In this document: positions 8,537 through 18,221 of the stretch, piece after piece
Position numbering within the stretch: position 1 is the first letter of the stretch
How the letters are laid out: every line of letters starts with the position of its first letter
Assembly (NCBI GenBank): GCA_958296045.1
Contig: CATQHT010000001.1
Location: 837,395 to 885,101 of the forward strand
Reading direction: 5' to 3'
DNA length: 47,707 bases
Origin: Rhodothermales bacterium
GTDB lineage: Bacteria > Bacteroidota > Rhodothermia > Rhodothermales > Bin80
Translations under genes and position numbers: made by a program
The notes under the pieces: model-generated
Told to the model about the DNA's origin: nothing
The model's input: the letters and a program-made list of their open reading frames with translations, nothing else
The model's database searches: none

Positions 8537-11500
8537 CTACGTACCCATCACCCTGAATGAGCTGCCCAAGTACGGGTCTTTGCGGACCTCGATGCGCACC
8601 GGAAACTCATTCTTGACTTCAGGTAGGTGCGTGATCACCAGTATCTTGTCAAACTCTTTCTGAACGCTTGAAATCGCGTCCACCAAGTTGCGGATCCCGG
8701 CGGGATCCTGCGTACCGAAGCCCTCATCAATCACCAGCATCCGCATCCGCACACCATGCCGTGAAGCCAACAGCTGGGCCAGCGCTACCCGCAGCGCAAA
8801 GTTGATGCGAAACGCTTCACCACCGGAAAACGTCTCGTACGCGCGAAACTTACCCTGCTCTCCGCGCACCTTAAGCTCCAAGGTGTCTATAGCCTTGCCC
8901 TGTGTGCCATCGCGCGTCGTATCAATACGGAGCTCCATCTGTCCATTCGACAACTCGCGGAGCAGGTTGCTCGTGCGGCGCATAATTTCAGGCAGCGTCT
9001 CTTCGATAATCAATGACGGAATGCCCTTCTTACCAAACGCGCGCACCAAGAGCTCGTAATGGCGCATATCACGCTTATGTCGGCGCTGCGCACGTCTGCG
9101 CTCTTTCATGCGGGTTCGCCGCTCAGCAGCCGTCGCCAACTTCTCTGTCAACTCACCAAGCCGGAGCTGCAGTGTTTTCTGCTTCTCTTCAAGCGCTTGG
9201 GCAATCCGCTGGCATTCGCGCAACTCGTTTTCTCGGTCACCAATGTCCGACAGTCTTGCCTGGATCTTTCGAACCTCATCCCTTCTGGCACCCTGGTCAC
9301 TGACTGCTTGCAGCCTGTCTTGGCGCAGTACCTCTAGTCGAGCGGACAGCACATCGCGATCGCCGTATGCGCTTGTTAAGAGGGTCAGCTCCTCCGAAGC
9401 CTTACCTAGCCGCTTGAGCTCCTGCTTTACTTTGTGCAGGCGAGCACCGTCGTAACCGACATCGTCCATCTGCGTGGAAAGATCGCGGATTCTCGCCTGA
9501 AGCTCACGGAACGGGCTGCCGCCGTCCAGCTGCCTGCGCAAGGCTCTGATCCCCTCGTCGCACTCCGCCACCTTACCTTCATGGCGTTCTCTGGTGGCAA
9601 TCCGGTTCTTCGTGGCCGTCACAGCATCTTTGAGTACCGTTCTTTCTGCAGCCATCTTCTGGCAGCGCTCAAAAGCTCCTTCATTGAACGGGATGCCAGC
9701 AACTTCATCCTTAAGCTGCGTAAGGAGCGCGCGCTCGCCTTGCGCAAACTCTCCCTGATCGAGCCGCTGTACAAGTGCGATGCGCTTAGCTTCTGTGGAC
9801 TGCAGGCTGGCCCGGTCCCGCTCAACCTGCAAGGAACGCTCAGTAACCTGTGCCAGCTTTACCTGTGCTGTCTTTATAGCTTTAAGCTGCTGATTCTCTC
9901 TGGACCACCGATTGCGCAGCTCCTTGCGCTGTTTCTGCAGTCTCCCCTGCTCTTGGCGGTCATTGCGGGCCTTGGCATCCAGTGTGGCCAGCTCCTCCTG
10001 CAGCTCCCGCTGCACCTGCATGCGGTGATCAGGCGTCAGGTCCGTGCCGCAGGTGGGACATGCGCCCGTTGCGTCGCTGCTGAGGAACGCAATCTGGCGT
10101 TGCAGCTTCTGACGTTGCCCCGCATATCCTTCGATCTGGCCCTTCAGTGCACTGATCGCGTCAGCGACACGGCTGCCTTCCGCCGTGATTTCCTCCACCA
10201 GCCCAGCGCATGCCTCGAAGCCGGCAGCCTTGGTTTCCAGTGCTCTCTTATCGTCAAGTACCCCTACGGTGACCCTGAGCTGGTGCCGTAGGCGCCGCGC
10301 GCGCCGCTGCTGCTCTCCGATGCTGGCTTCCAGTACCTTGCGTTGCGTCTCTATGTGGTGCTTTACATCCCGTACCCGCCTCTTAAGTTTCTCTAGGCGC
10401 GAAGCGGTGGCGCGCAGGGTCTTTTCCTCGCGAGCTGCCCTGATGGCCACCTGCAGACGCCGCTGAAGGCCTGGTAAATCCCTTTGGGCCTCTTCCACCA
10501 ATTTCAGGTCACTGATGGCAGCATTGCGCTTGTTTTCAAGAGTTTTCAGCCGCAGCTCAACTTTGTGGCGCTCGTCATTTAACCTCTTCTGAAGCCCGAT
10601 GCGCTGCCGTTCCAACCCCAGACGCACCTCCCTTTGATCATCCAGGTCCTGCCGCTCCTTCTGCAACGCGACCATGCGCGCATGATTGCGCTTGATTTCG
10701 TCCGCGCGCACAAGAAGTCTTTGAGCACTCTGGATGTCCGCTTGGGTCGCGACAATGTCTGCGCTTAGCCTTCGGAGCTGCCGCTCAGCTTTCTTCACTT
10801 CACCATCGAGCCGGACCTTTCTGTTGCGAAGGCTCTTCAGGTGCAGGATCCGCTCGCGGACCTCGGCGGTGCGGTCCCGTGCGGCGGTCAGCTTGTTTTC
10901 GGTCTCCTCAATGTGCGACTGAAGCTTGCTCTGCTCCGCCTCCCACTTGCCTGCGTCGGCCACAAGTGCCATCAGCTGCTGCACCTCCGCTTCGGCCTGC
11001 TTCGCATTCTGGTCTTCGTCCTTCCTCTTCTCGCTGGCGGCTTTGCGCAGGTCCTCATAACGCCCGAGATTGAGAATCTTGGCCAGCACCTGTTTGCGCT
11101 CACTCGGCGTGCCCCGGGTAAACTCCTCTCCCTTGCCCTGCAACAGCAAGGCTGAAGAGGTGAATGTGTCATAATCCAGCCCTATGACACGGTCTATCTC
11201 GCGTTGGGTATTCCGAATAGACGTGGAAGAGTATGGACGATACCTCTCGTCTGATTGTTTTCGGCCGTGTAGCTCAAGGTGGGACTTGGCTTTGGTACCA
11301 TAGTAAGTCCGTAAAACCCGGTACCTGTCCTGATCAAGGTTGAATTCGAACTCGACCTTCATCTCATCAGCGCCTATCCTGAGAAGAGTCTTGGCTGGGT
11401 TTTGGTTGGAAACTCTGCGTGCCTTACCCCAAAGTGCCCATGTGATGGCATCCAACAGAGCGGACTTGCCCTGTCCGTTGTTGCCCGACAAGCAGGCCGT

Positions 11501-11581
11501 ATGGATAGGTCGGAAATCGAGCTTCGGCGCTTCCGTGCCGTAACTCATGAAGTTTTTTAGGCTGAGCGAAATAGGAATCAC
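8537..11581 (-). CDS. SbcC/Rad50-like SMC-type ATPase with zinc hook
   Basis: A 1014-residue protein with the full Rad50/SbcC plan. Walker A GNNGQGKSALLD lies at residues 33-44. A Q-loop-like LLLQGKGEEF lies near 146. Long coiled coils run from about 180 to 500 and 530 to 850. A zinc hook CPTC sits at 508-511, near the centre. The ABC signature FSGGEAFRINFALR is near 918 and Walker B MLVIDEGFG at 948-956. Rad50-type ATPases work with an Mre11/SbcD nuclease on DNA ends and hairpins; no such nuclease gene is in this window. The GTG start overlaps the CvpA stop by one base (TAGTG), so it closes the long minus-strand run. It could be SbcC proper or an orphan SMC-like ATPase; the zinc hook favours SbcC/Rad50. 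Confidence 0.88.
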   Translation of the reverse strand: MIPISLSLKNFMSYGTEAPKLDFRPIHTACLSGNNGQGKSALLDAITWALWGKARRVSNQNPAKTLLRIGADEMKVEFEFNLDQDRYRVLRTYYGTKAKSHLELHGRKQSDERYRPYSSTSIRNTQREIDRVIGLDYDTFTSSALLLQGKGEEFTRGTPSERKQVLAKILNLGRYEDLRKAASEKRKDEDQNAKQAEAEVQQLMALVADAGKWEAEQSKLQSHIEETENKLTAARDRTAEVRERILHLKSLRNRKVRLDGEVKKAERQLRRLSADIVATQADIQSAQRLLVRADEIKRNHARMVALQKERQDLDDQREVRLGLERQRIGLQKRLNDERHKVELRLKTLENKRNAAISDLKLVEEAQRDLPGLQRRLQVAIRAAREEKTLRATASRLEKLKRRVRDVKHHIETQRKVLEASIGEQQRRARRLRHQLRVTVGVLDDKRALETKAAGFEACAGLVEEITAEGSRVADAISALKGQIEGYAGQRQKLQRQIAFLSSDATGACPTCGTDLTPDHRMQVQRELQEELATLDAKARNDRQEQGRLQKQRKELRNRWSRENQQLKAIKTAQVKLAQVTERSLQVERDRASLQSTEAKRIALVQRLDQGEFAQGERALLTQLKDEVAGIPFNEGAFERCQKMAAERTVLKDAVTATKNRIATRERHEGKVAECDEGIRALRRQLDGGSPFRELQARIRDLSTQMDDVGYDGARLHKVKQELKRLGKASEELTLLTSAYGDRDVLSARLEVLRQDRLQAVSDQGARRDEVRKIQARLSDIGDRENELRECQRIAQALEEKQKTLQLRLGELTEKLATAAERRTRMKERRRAQRRHKRDMRHYELLVRAFGKKGIPSLIIEETLPEIMRRTSNLLRELSNGQMELRIDTTRDGTQGKAIDTLELKVRGEQGKFRAYETFSGGEAFRINFALRVALAQLLASRHGVRMRMLVIDEGFGTQDPAGIRNLVDAISSVQKEFDKILVITHLPEVKNEFPVRIEVRKDPYLGSSFRVMGT

Positions 11582-12141
11582 TATTCTTGGACCTCTTCTG
11601 AAGTATTGTCGCCTTGTTCGCGGCTCTCGTCGTCTGCGGTGTTGCTCTCTTCGTCTGAAGGTTTGAATGGAGTCTGCAGCTGCCGGCTAACGTGCCCCAG
11701 CACCATGTGCGTGGACTGCACCAGCGGCTGGTAGAGGCTGGAGCGCCCACGTACATCTTCAGGCGGAAGGTCAAAGTTTGCCAGAAGCAGGGCCAGCACG
11801 CCCAGCAAAAGCACCATCTTCGCTGCACCGAATGCTCCTCCAAGAATCCGGTTGATAGCGGAAAGCTTTAGCACTTTGACCAAGGACATGATGATCTGAC
11901 CAACGATCGCCGCGGCAATGTAGACCGCTACAAAGATGGCAAGGAAGCCAACCCACACCACATATGGGTCTGAAACACCGAAGATCGGTGCCAGGGCATT
12001 CCCTACCGCAAGCGCCAGCATCCTGCCCGCAACGATGGCGACGATAAGCGCGGCAAGGCCCAAGACTTGGCGTATCAGGCCCGAACGCAGCCCAGACAAC
12101 AGGCCCAAGCCGGCCAGAACAAGGATCACCAGGTCGATCAT
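11581..12141 (-). CDS. CvpA-family inner-membrane protein
   Basis: About 186 residues with four hydrophobic segments in the first 130: residues 3-22, 27-50, 62-88 and 100-122. It begins MIDLVILVLAGLGLLSGLRS-G-LIRQVLG, the typical CvpA/colicin-V-production start with its G-x-R-x-G turn. A polar, acidic C-terminal tail of about 55 residues follows. The family is linked to envelope homeostasis in other bacteria; a molecular activity is not established. The stop overlaps the SbcC-like GTG start, so the two are probably co-translated. Confidence 0.85.
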   Translation of the reverse strand: MIDLVILVLAGLGLLSGLRSGLIRQVLGLAALIVAIVAGRMLALAVGNALAPIFGVSDPYVVWVGFLAIFVAVYIAAAIVGQIIMSLVKVLKLSAINRILGGAFGAAKMVLLLGVLALLLANFDLPPEDVRGRSSLYQPLVQSTHMVLGHVSRQLQTPFKPSDEESNTADDESREQGDNTSEEVQE

Positions 12142-12176
12142 ATTGCTTAGTGCGTAAGATTCAATGTAATGTATAC

Positions 12177-12950
12177 CTATCGGCGCAAATAGAATCGTAC
12201 GCCAAGCGTGAGCAACCCCATGTGCATGCCTGCCAGCGCGATCGCGGCCCTGTCATCCAAACGCGCAATACGCGGACGCAGATCCGGGTTGCCCGTTGCC
12301 TGGTAGTGGTCGTCCAGGCGGTCCGCTTTGAATTTGTGATGGACAGCAAGGACACCACCAGCCACTACCAGTGCAGCAGCTGCCACCTCTATCCAATAAG
12401 AACCTCCCCCGGCCTGATTTGCGTGCCGAAGCTGCGGTGTCTCACTCTGATCCGCGTGCTCAAGCCGAAGAACATAACGGTTCCACAGGTCTGTCCGAGG
12501 GGTAAGCCTCTCTGCACGGTACCCGGGAAGCTCAAGCACGAAGCTGCCTGTTCGCTCTTTGGCGCTATGGGTGAGCGGTGTTGTGCCCAACATGTCGCGG
12601 TGCGCACCTGCATCAAAAAATACCACCGCATTGGGCGGGATGGTTTCAATACGATGATAAAAGGGGAAGTCCAGAGCCACCACGGTGGTGTCTCCCCTGG
12701 TCGCGGTGATGCGCTGCGCTAATGGTGCGATAGACCATGCCGTTTCTGAGGGTGCCACCAGCCGCAGCGTGCGCCGCCCCGGCCGCACGACGAAGGTGTG
12801 CCAGTACGCCGGTCCCATACGTACGGAGTCAACAAACACGACGGCGTCTGGAACGTTGGTGTGTACCGCGACTACGGCGCGGTCCTGCGCGACAGCCGTC
12901 ACTGCGCAAAGTAAGGCGAGCAGCATGCTGCAGTAAACGAAGCCTCTCAT
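12177..12950 (-). CDS. Secreted PEGA-domain-like protein
   Basis: A 257-residue protein with a signal peptide ending AVTAVA-Q. Two short beta modules resemble PEGA domains: residues 23-75 (TNVPDAVVFVDSVRMGPAYW) and 98-150 (PPNAVVFFDAGAHRDMLGTT). A hydrophobic helix lies at about 186-206, followed by a polar loop and a C-terminal segment ending in a Phe/Tyr-rich strand (GVRFYLRR). PEGA modules are extracytoplasmic and often surface-linked. The ATG overlaps the stop of the BamB-like lipoprotein gene by four bases, so it is probably made with the outer-membrane barrel protein upstream. Function unknown; a periplasmic accessory of the barrel is a plausible guess. Confidence 0.6.
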   Translation of the reverse strand: MRGFVYCSMLLALLCAVTAVAQDRAVVAVHTNVPDAVVFVDSVRMGPAYWHTFVVRPGRRTLRLVAPSETAWSIAPLAQRITATRGDTTVVALDFPFYHRIETIPPNAVVFFDAGAHRDMLGTTPLTHSAKERTGSFVLELPGYRAERLTPRTDLWNRYVLRLEHADQSETPQLRHANQAGGGSYWIEVAAAALVVAGGVLAVHHKFKADRLDDHYQATGNPDLRPRIARLDDRAAIALAGMHMGLLTLGVRFYLRR

Positions 12951-14050
12951 TCTGCCTCGCTCTTTAGCAGGTACACGTACCGTGGCTCGGACAGCACAAC
13001 GAGAAAGTCATCATATCCGGCCACTGCCGACTTGATGCGGCCACGGAGCTTGGTTTCCCAGCTCAGTGTACCCGTGTGGCGGTCTAGTGCGCTGACCATT
13101 GACCCCATAGAGCCAACGTACACGGCGTGCTCGTTGAGGTATGGTGCGCCAGCGATAGCGCCGTCGCCCTGCCATTGCCACAGAGCCCTTCCGCTATCTG
13201 CCTCAAGCGCGGTCACCGTGCCATCTGTCGCACCGAACACCACGGTAGAGGCGTCAGTAGCCGCAGTGGCCAAACGTGCCGACTTGTCCTGGTGGGTATA
13301 TGTCCAGAGCATCGTGCCATTGGCTGCAGACAACGCAAACAGCGTGCCGCGCGTAGTGGAGACGAAGATGCGCCCTGCGGCGCTGGCCATCCCGGTGAAC
13401 ACGGGAAAGCGTAAAGGCTGCTGCCAAACAACGGCGCCGTCCCCCGGGTCCAAAGCCTGAATCAGCCCCGCTTCATCGGCAATGATGATGTGCCCGCTGG
13501 CTAGTAACGGGCGCGCATGGATCTGGTGCTGTTCATCCAGCAGCCGCTCCCATACAACGCTCGACCCATCATGCCGGCGCACCACCGGCACCTGATCTAC
13601 GGACACAAACCCCGACTCGAGCGCCAACAGCCCCACGGATACAGCATCCCCGGAACGGCGCCATGCGATGGTGCTTCGCTCAAGGTCGAAGGCTACCAGT
13701 GAGCGCCGTCCCATATCCACAGGTACGTACAGCATCCGTCCGCTGGTTATCGGCGCACCTTCTAAGGATTCTCCAAAGCTCTTGATGCCCAGCCTTTTGC
13801 CCGAAGTAACGCTGATTGCATGCAGGTCCCCGTTGCGGGTTGCTACTAGCACATGATCCCCAAGCACTATGGGTGCCTCCTCACCAAAGCCGGCGCCCGC
13901 GTTGTAGGTCCAGGCGAGCCGGAGCGGAGGGGCGACGATGGACGGGTCACGGTGCGCGGAATTGAGCTCTGCATCAGGAATCCTGAGCACCGCGCACCCG
14001 CTGGTCAGCAAGACTAGCCAGAAAACCACCTTGTGCGCGATGGTGGCCAC
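12947..14050 (-). CDS. BamB-like PQQ-type beta-propeller lipoprotein
   Basis: A 367-residue protein starting at a GTG that overlaps the upstream stop by one base (TAGTG). The leader WLVLLTSGC is a lipoprotein-type signal with the modified Cys near residue 19. The rest is a beta-propeller of repeated PQQ-type blades with the pattern A-x-D-x-x-x-G-x-x-x-W: ALDPGDGAVVWQQPLRF, ALSAANGTMLWTY, ALEADSGRALWQW, ALDRHTGTLSWETK. Such propellers in BamB scaffold the outer-membrane assembly machine; others bind PQQ or act as generic scaffolds. Lying directly after an outer-membrane barrel gene, a BamB-like scaffold role is reasonable. No quinoprotein catalytic residues could be identified. Confidence 0.8.
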   Translation of the reverse strand: MATIAHKVVFWLVLLTSGCAVLRIPDAELNSAHRDPSIVAPPLRLAWTYNAGAGFGEEAPIVLGDHVLVATRNGDLHAISVTSGKRLGIKSFGESLEGAPITSGRMLYVPVDMGRRSLVAFDLERSTIAWRRSGDAVSVGLLALESGFVSVDQVPVVRRHDGSSVVWERLLDEQHQIHARPLLASGHIIIADEAGLIQALDPGDGAVVWQQPLRFPVFTGMASAAGRIFVSTTRGTLFALSAANGTMLWTYTHQDKSARLATAATDASTVVFGATDGTVTALEADSGRALWQWQGDGAIAGAPYLNEHAVYVGSMGSMVSALDRHTGTLSWETKLRGRIKSAVAGYDDFLVVLSEPRYVYLLKSEAE

Positions 14051-17007
14051 TAAAAGTCGTATCCGAAAAAGAACTGCCGGAACAGGTGATCGTCCCGCTG
14101 AGTGAAGCCCTCCCGGAAACGGTACCCGAGGTCGTATCGCAGCACAAAGCCGCCGAAAAGGTTGAGCCGAAAGCCCAAGCCGGCGCTGCCTAGCGTCTCA
14201 CCGGCAAAGATCTGCGGGATGCGCTCGCGGTATCCGTCATTCCAGGCATGCGCTGCATCAAAAAATAACGCGCCCCGCAGGTTGCTTATGCCGAATGCGG
14301 CCAGAAGCGGCATGTACAAGAACGGGCGATCTAGGATCGAAAAGCGCAGCTCGTTCGATGTGAACCACATCTTGTTGCCGCGCACGTCAAAGAGCGGATA
14401 CCCGCGCAGATCCCAGCTGCCACCCATGAACCAGAGGCGGGCTTCGCGCCCATGATTGCCGCGCACCATTGCACGCACTGCGTACGTCACGTTGCGATGA
14501 ATCCGAAAATACTTCCGTATGTCAGCGGCCACCGTCACATAGTTCACCCGGGAATATCGCACATCGGTGGTGTAGGCCACACTGAGCTTGGCGCGCCATC
14601 CATCAACAGGCCCATTCATGCCAAATAGCGCATTATCGTGCACCAAGGCCACCGAGCTGGATACCAGGTAGGCTTCGCGGTCGATGCGATTCTCTGGAAT
14701 CTGCTTCCTGTCATAGCTTGCCGCTGTGCTCAGCTCAATACGCTTGAACTTGGATATCGGAAAACTCACCGCCCCAAAGGCGCCGTACACCTCCTCCCAG
14801 TACCATGGAAACGTAAGCGAAGCGTCAGGATCGGTGAAGTCATAACGCCGGCCCCCATAGCGAAAGACACCGTAACCCACGTTGGTACGCCGATGCAGCT
14901 CCAGACGCGATAGCTCAATGTTCATGCTTTTGAGCAGGCTGCCACCAAACTGACCGGTGCTGTACAGCATCAGGAACAGCCGGTCATCCCCCAACAGGTC
15001 CGAAAAGGACAAGACGGCTCCACCACTCGTTCCCCAGATGGCATTGTTAGAGATCTGGCCCTGTGCCACATCCAGACCGTAGCGGCGCCGATAGCGGATC
15101 TTCTCCACCTGGGTTTCGGCCTTGATGGACGGAAATTGCCAGGGTGTGCCGTTGGCCGCTGCCAGGTTTACGGCTTGCTGCTGCTTCGCATTGGCGAGCA
15201 GCGAATCTACCGCGCCGAGGGAGCGGATCGTGAAGTTGAAGTTCTCGAAGCTGGTAAAGATGAGGTACTGATCCTCAGTCCATACCGGATCGAAAGCCGC
15301 CGTGGTCAGATGGGTCAAGCGACGCACTGAGGGTGCTGCCGATGGCAGCCAAGTCCCTGGTGCCGCGGTCATGCTGTCGATGGCGACCAGCGGAGGCAGG
15401 GTTGCTGCCGCATGCACCACATAGATGTCCTGTCCGCCATACCGGCCGGAGGAATCTTTGCGAGCGCTAGTGAATACGATATGTTTTCCGTCTGGACTCC
15501 ACCGCGGCGAAAAGTCGTGATGATTCCCAAACGTGATGTAGTCAATGATGCCGCTCTGCAAGTCGTACCTGAAGAGGTTGTAGGCGTGCTGGTGACCGAG
15601 CGAGGTCCGGTCTGAAGAGAAAGCGAGGTAACGGCCATCCGGGCTCCATGCCGGGTCACGATCGTCGTATAGGTCGCGCGTGAGGCGCTGTAGGGCGCCC
15701 TGGGCAAGGTCGAACAGATACAGATCTATATGGCCGCTCTGATCGATTGACGAGAAGGCAAGCTTCTTGCCATCCGGGCTCCACGTGGGAGAATACACGG
15801 CGATCAGGCCATCAAACCCATACGAGTCGCCATAACGGCGGGCGTGAAGGTCGTAGGTGTGAATGACATCGTTCTCGCCGCTCTTGGTCACAAACGCCAG
15901 CATCCCGTTTGGAGAGATGCTCAGTCGGCTTTCAAGCATGTGAAATGACTCAAAGCGTCCCCCGCGCTCTCCGCGTATGAGGGGTTGCGGCTTGGCTATT
16001 GGTCGGTACTCGTCATCGACGTCGACCTGGTACAGGTTGGAATAGCCGCTGTGGTTGCCGACAAAAAAGACCTGCCGCTGCCCGTCCAGGTGGCGATACA
16101 CCACCGGCTTTGAGTTGAATCCGCGCGCCGACACCGCAGCGGTCAACAACGTGGGCACCTCAGCACCACTCAGGCGCGGATAGTACTCCTCTTTGAGCCA
16201 GTCCTCCCACCGGTCTCCTATCACCTGGAAGTCTTCCCGCAGCACATACTCCATCACCCGGCGGAAGTCTCGATCCCGCCATGCGTTGTCCATCATCTCC
16301 AGCAGCTTCTCTTCGCCGAATGTCTCGGCGATGAAATGGCACAACGCCTCCCCCTCTTTGTACATGAAGTACGTGCCGTTAATGCGGTATATGTTCTGCA
16401 GCCCCGTGAAGAAGTTGGAGAACAGCGCGTCGCGCATCACCATCTCGTGCTGAAAGTCTGGCTCGCCGGACCAGTATTCCGCCAGACCCTCGGTAAACCA
16501 CAGCGGAAGAAAGCGATCCGGCGGGATCCGGTGATCCCGGTAAGCGCGCGCCACCTTGTTTAGCGTGAAGACATGCACGATTTCGTGCCGTATCACACGC
16601 CGGAAGCGGTGTAGGTTGCCGTTGGCGGGAATCACCACACGGCCTTTGAGGAACTCAAAAAACCCGCCTACACCGTCAGGGATAAACCCGTCGGTGACGT
16701 TGGTCTGCTTGAAATGCAGGTTCGACGAGTAGAAGACGATAGGCGTGCGGTGGCCCAGCGAAAAGTTGAACTTGTTCTGCAGCTCCGTATAGGCCTCTTC
16801 TGCAAATGCCGCTCCATGCTCGGCCAGCTCCTGCATCTCTGGATAAAAGTAGATATCGAAGTGGTCCGTCTTCAGGACATGCCAATCAAAATCCTCATAC
16901 TGGATCTTGTTGCGCCCGAAGTGAAACCAGTACTGCGCCTCTGCGGGCCAGACGAGTCCGAGCCCCAGAAGCAGTAGTGCAGCCAGCAAGAATCTGGACT
17001 GGCGCAT
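14050..17007 (-). CDS. Peptidase-MA / TolB-like propeller / outer-membrane barrel protein
   Basis: Starts at ATG 17007, where a clear signal peptide begins (RFLLAALLLLGLGLVWPAEA-Q); the 23 upstream in-frame codons lack any leader. The mature protein has three parts. Residues 30-290 form a gluzincin peptidase-MA-like domain with HEIVH at 141-145 and a downstream WFTEGLAEYWSG supplying the third zinc ligand. Residues 300-620 hold TolB/PD40 propeller blades (SPTWSPDGKKLAFSS, DPAWSPDGRYLAFSS, SPRWSPDGKHIVFTS). Residues 680-985 form an Omp85/BamA-like surface-antigen barrel with the closing aromatic residue (FFGYDF). The zinc-binding motif looks intact, so proteolysis is possible. It is followed by the BamB-like lipoprotein in a one-base overlap. 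Related three-part proteins occur in Bacteroidota and Gemmatimonadota; the substrate is unknown. Confidence 0.85.
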   Translation of the reverse strand: MRQSRFLLAALLLLGLGLVWPAEAQYWFHFGRNKIQYEDFDWHVLKTDHFDIYFYPEMQELAEHGAAFAEEAYTELQNKFNFSLGHRTPIVFYSSNLHFKQTNVTDGFIPDGVGGFFEFLKGRVVIPANGNLHRFRRVIRHEIVHVFTLNKVARAYRDHRIPPDRFLPLWFTEGLAEYWSGEPDFQHEMVMRDALFSNFFTGLQNIYRINGTYFMYKEGEALCHFIAETFGEEKLLEMMDNAWRDRDFRRVMEYVLREDFQVIGDRWEDWLKEEYYPRLSGAEVPTLLTAAVSARGFNSKPVVYRHLDGQRQVFFVGNHSGYSNLYQVDVDDEYRPIAKPQPLIRGERGGRFESFHMLESRLSISPNGMLAFVTKSGENDVIHTYDLHARRYGDSYGFDGLIAVYSPTWSPDGKKLAFSSIDQSGHIDLYLFDLAQGALQRLTRDLYDDRDPAWSPDGRYLAFSSDRTSLGHQHAYNLFRYDLQSGIIDYITFGNHHDFSPRWSPDGKHIVFTSARKDSSGRYGGQDIYVVHAAATLPPLVAIDSMTAAPGTWLPSAAPSVRRLTHLTTAAFDPVWTEDQYLIFTSFENFNFTIRSLGAVDSLLANAKQQQAVNLAAANGTPWQFPSIKAETQVEKIRYRRRYGLDVAQGQISNNAIWGTSGGAVLSFSDLLGDDRLFLMLYSTGQFGGSLLKSMNIELSRLELHRRTNVGYGVFRYGGRRYDFTDPDASLTFPWYWEEVYGAFGAVSFPISKFKRIELSTAASYDRKQIPENRIDREAYLVSSSVALVHDNALFGMNGPVDGWRAKLSVAYTTDVRYSRVNYVTVAADIRKYFRIHRNVTYAVRAMVRGNHGREARLWFMGGSWDLRGYPLFDVRGNKMWFTSNELRFSILDRPFLYMPLLAAFGISNLRGALFFDAAHAWNDGYRERIPQIFAGETLGSAGLGFRLNLFGGFVLRYDLGYRFREGFTQRDDHLFRQFFFGYDF

Positions 17008-17127
17008 CACACAGGGATCCCGGGCACCGGTTGGATGCCGCCTGACATTCAATTGTTGGGGCCCCACGGCTGGCATATCCTTCAGGGTGTCTGCTGGTGT
17101 TCGGCCGGTGGTTCGACGGACGGGCCG

Positions 17128-18186
17128 CTAGGACTCTACCAGGCGCGCCTTCAGCGTGCTGATAAGTTCGACCGGAGAAGGATCGATCCGATGCCGGATG
17201 GCAAGATAGAAGCTGACCCAATCACTCATATACATCAGGGACAAGATTCGTGCCATTCGGCTTGTACCGGTGCTGGTCACCTCTTCCCAGTGACCGGCTG
17301 CATGCCGGATCAGCGCACGCGTGATGTCCAGGCGCTGGCGGGTGCGCGGATGCTCTTCGACGTCGCGCAGCACCACGACTCCCAAGCGGCTAAGCTCGTT
17401 GCCGAAGCGGGCCCATCCCATCACTTCATTGTGATTCATTTCCGGCAGCAGGTTGCCTACCGCGAACGACTTGCTGTTTTCGTGTATCTGGTTGCGCCAG
17501 CGCACATTAGCTACCTCCAGGTGGATACTGCTGTAAATCACCGGCAGCAGAGGCTGCAAGGTAGCTGCCAGATTGGCCGCCCAGTTGTCTTTATCGTCTG
17601 GATCCTGCCACTGCGTGCGCTGCGACCCGGTGATGGCTACCGCCTCTTGCCAGTCCGCATCCCGAACTGCGTGGAGGCCGAGCCACTGGCCGCACGTGAT
17701 GAGCGCAGCAGCGGAGTAGCTGAGTGCGGCCCGCGGCTGCAGCCCGGGCACCAGATCCACCACTGGCACGTCTGAGGCCACGGCCTGTTCTTTAAGGAAG
17801 CCGCCGGTGGTAATCGCCATCCGGTGTGCACCACGTTGCTCGGCTTCGGCAAACGCCGACAGCGTCTCTTCCGTATTCCCGGAGTAGCTGGAGGCGATGA
17901 CGAGCGTATGCTCGTTCACCCAGGTGGGGAGCCGGTAGCTGCGACTGACAGCCACCGGGATACGGGCATGATCCTCTGCTAGCGCGCGCAAGAGGTCCCC
18001 TGCGATGGCGCTGCCTCCCATGCCAGCCACCAGCACGCTCTGGAGCGGACGCTCCAGCAGCCCCCCTACGCTGGCCTTCTGCGCTATAGCGCGCATCCGG
18101 CCATCGGCCAACTGCTCTGGAAATGCTCTGATCGCTTCGTACATCCCCTCCGTATCCCAGCGGCGGACTTCGCCAATCGTCATCAT
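17128..18186 (-). CDS. Bifunctional phosphoglucose/phosphomannose isomerase
   Basis: About 352 residues from ATG 18186 (a second ATG follows at 18183), the usual length of the archaeal/Bacteroidota bifunctional PGI/PMI family. The frame is open 72 codons further upstream, but that part has no homology and runs into the preceding gene. Sugar-phosphate SIS motifs are present: VAGMGGSAIAGDLL near residue 50 and IASSYSGNTEETLSAF near 95. The catalytic-region motif FAVGNLLPEMNHNEVMGW lies near 220-240. The enzyme interconverts glucose-6-P, fructose-6-P and mannose-6-P in the cytoplasm, feeding glycolysis and sugar-nucleotide synthesis. It sits between isoprenoid and envelope genes in the same orientation. 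Confidence 0.9.
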   Translation of the reverse strand: MMTIGEVRRWDTEGMYEAIRAFPEQLADGRMRAIAQKASVGGLLERPLQSVLVAGMGGSAIAGDLLRALAEDHARIPVAVSRSYRLPTWVNEHTLVIASSYSGNTEETLSAFAEAEQRGAHRMAITTGGFLKEQAVASDVPVVDLVPGLQPRAALSYSAAALITCGQWLGLHAVRDADWQEAVAITGSQRTQWQDPDDKDNWAANLAATLQPLLPVIYSSIHLEVANVRWRNQIHENSKSFAVGNLLPEMNHNEVMGWARFGNELSRLGVVVLRDVEEHPRTRQRLDITRALIRHAAGHWEEVTSTGTSRMARILSLMYMSDWVSFYLAIRHRIDPSPVELISTLKARLVES

Positions 18187-18221
18187 GTGCGACGCTGTTT
18201 GGTTGCGGATTGCGCAGACCC

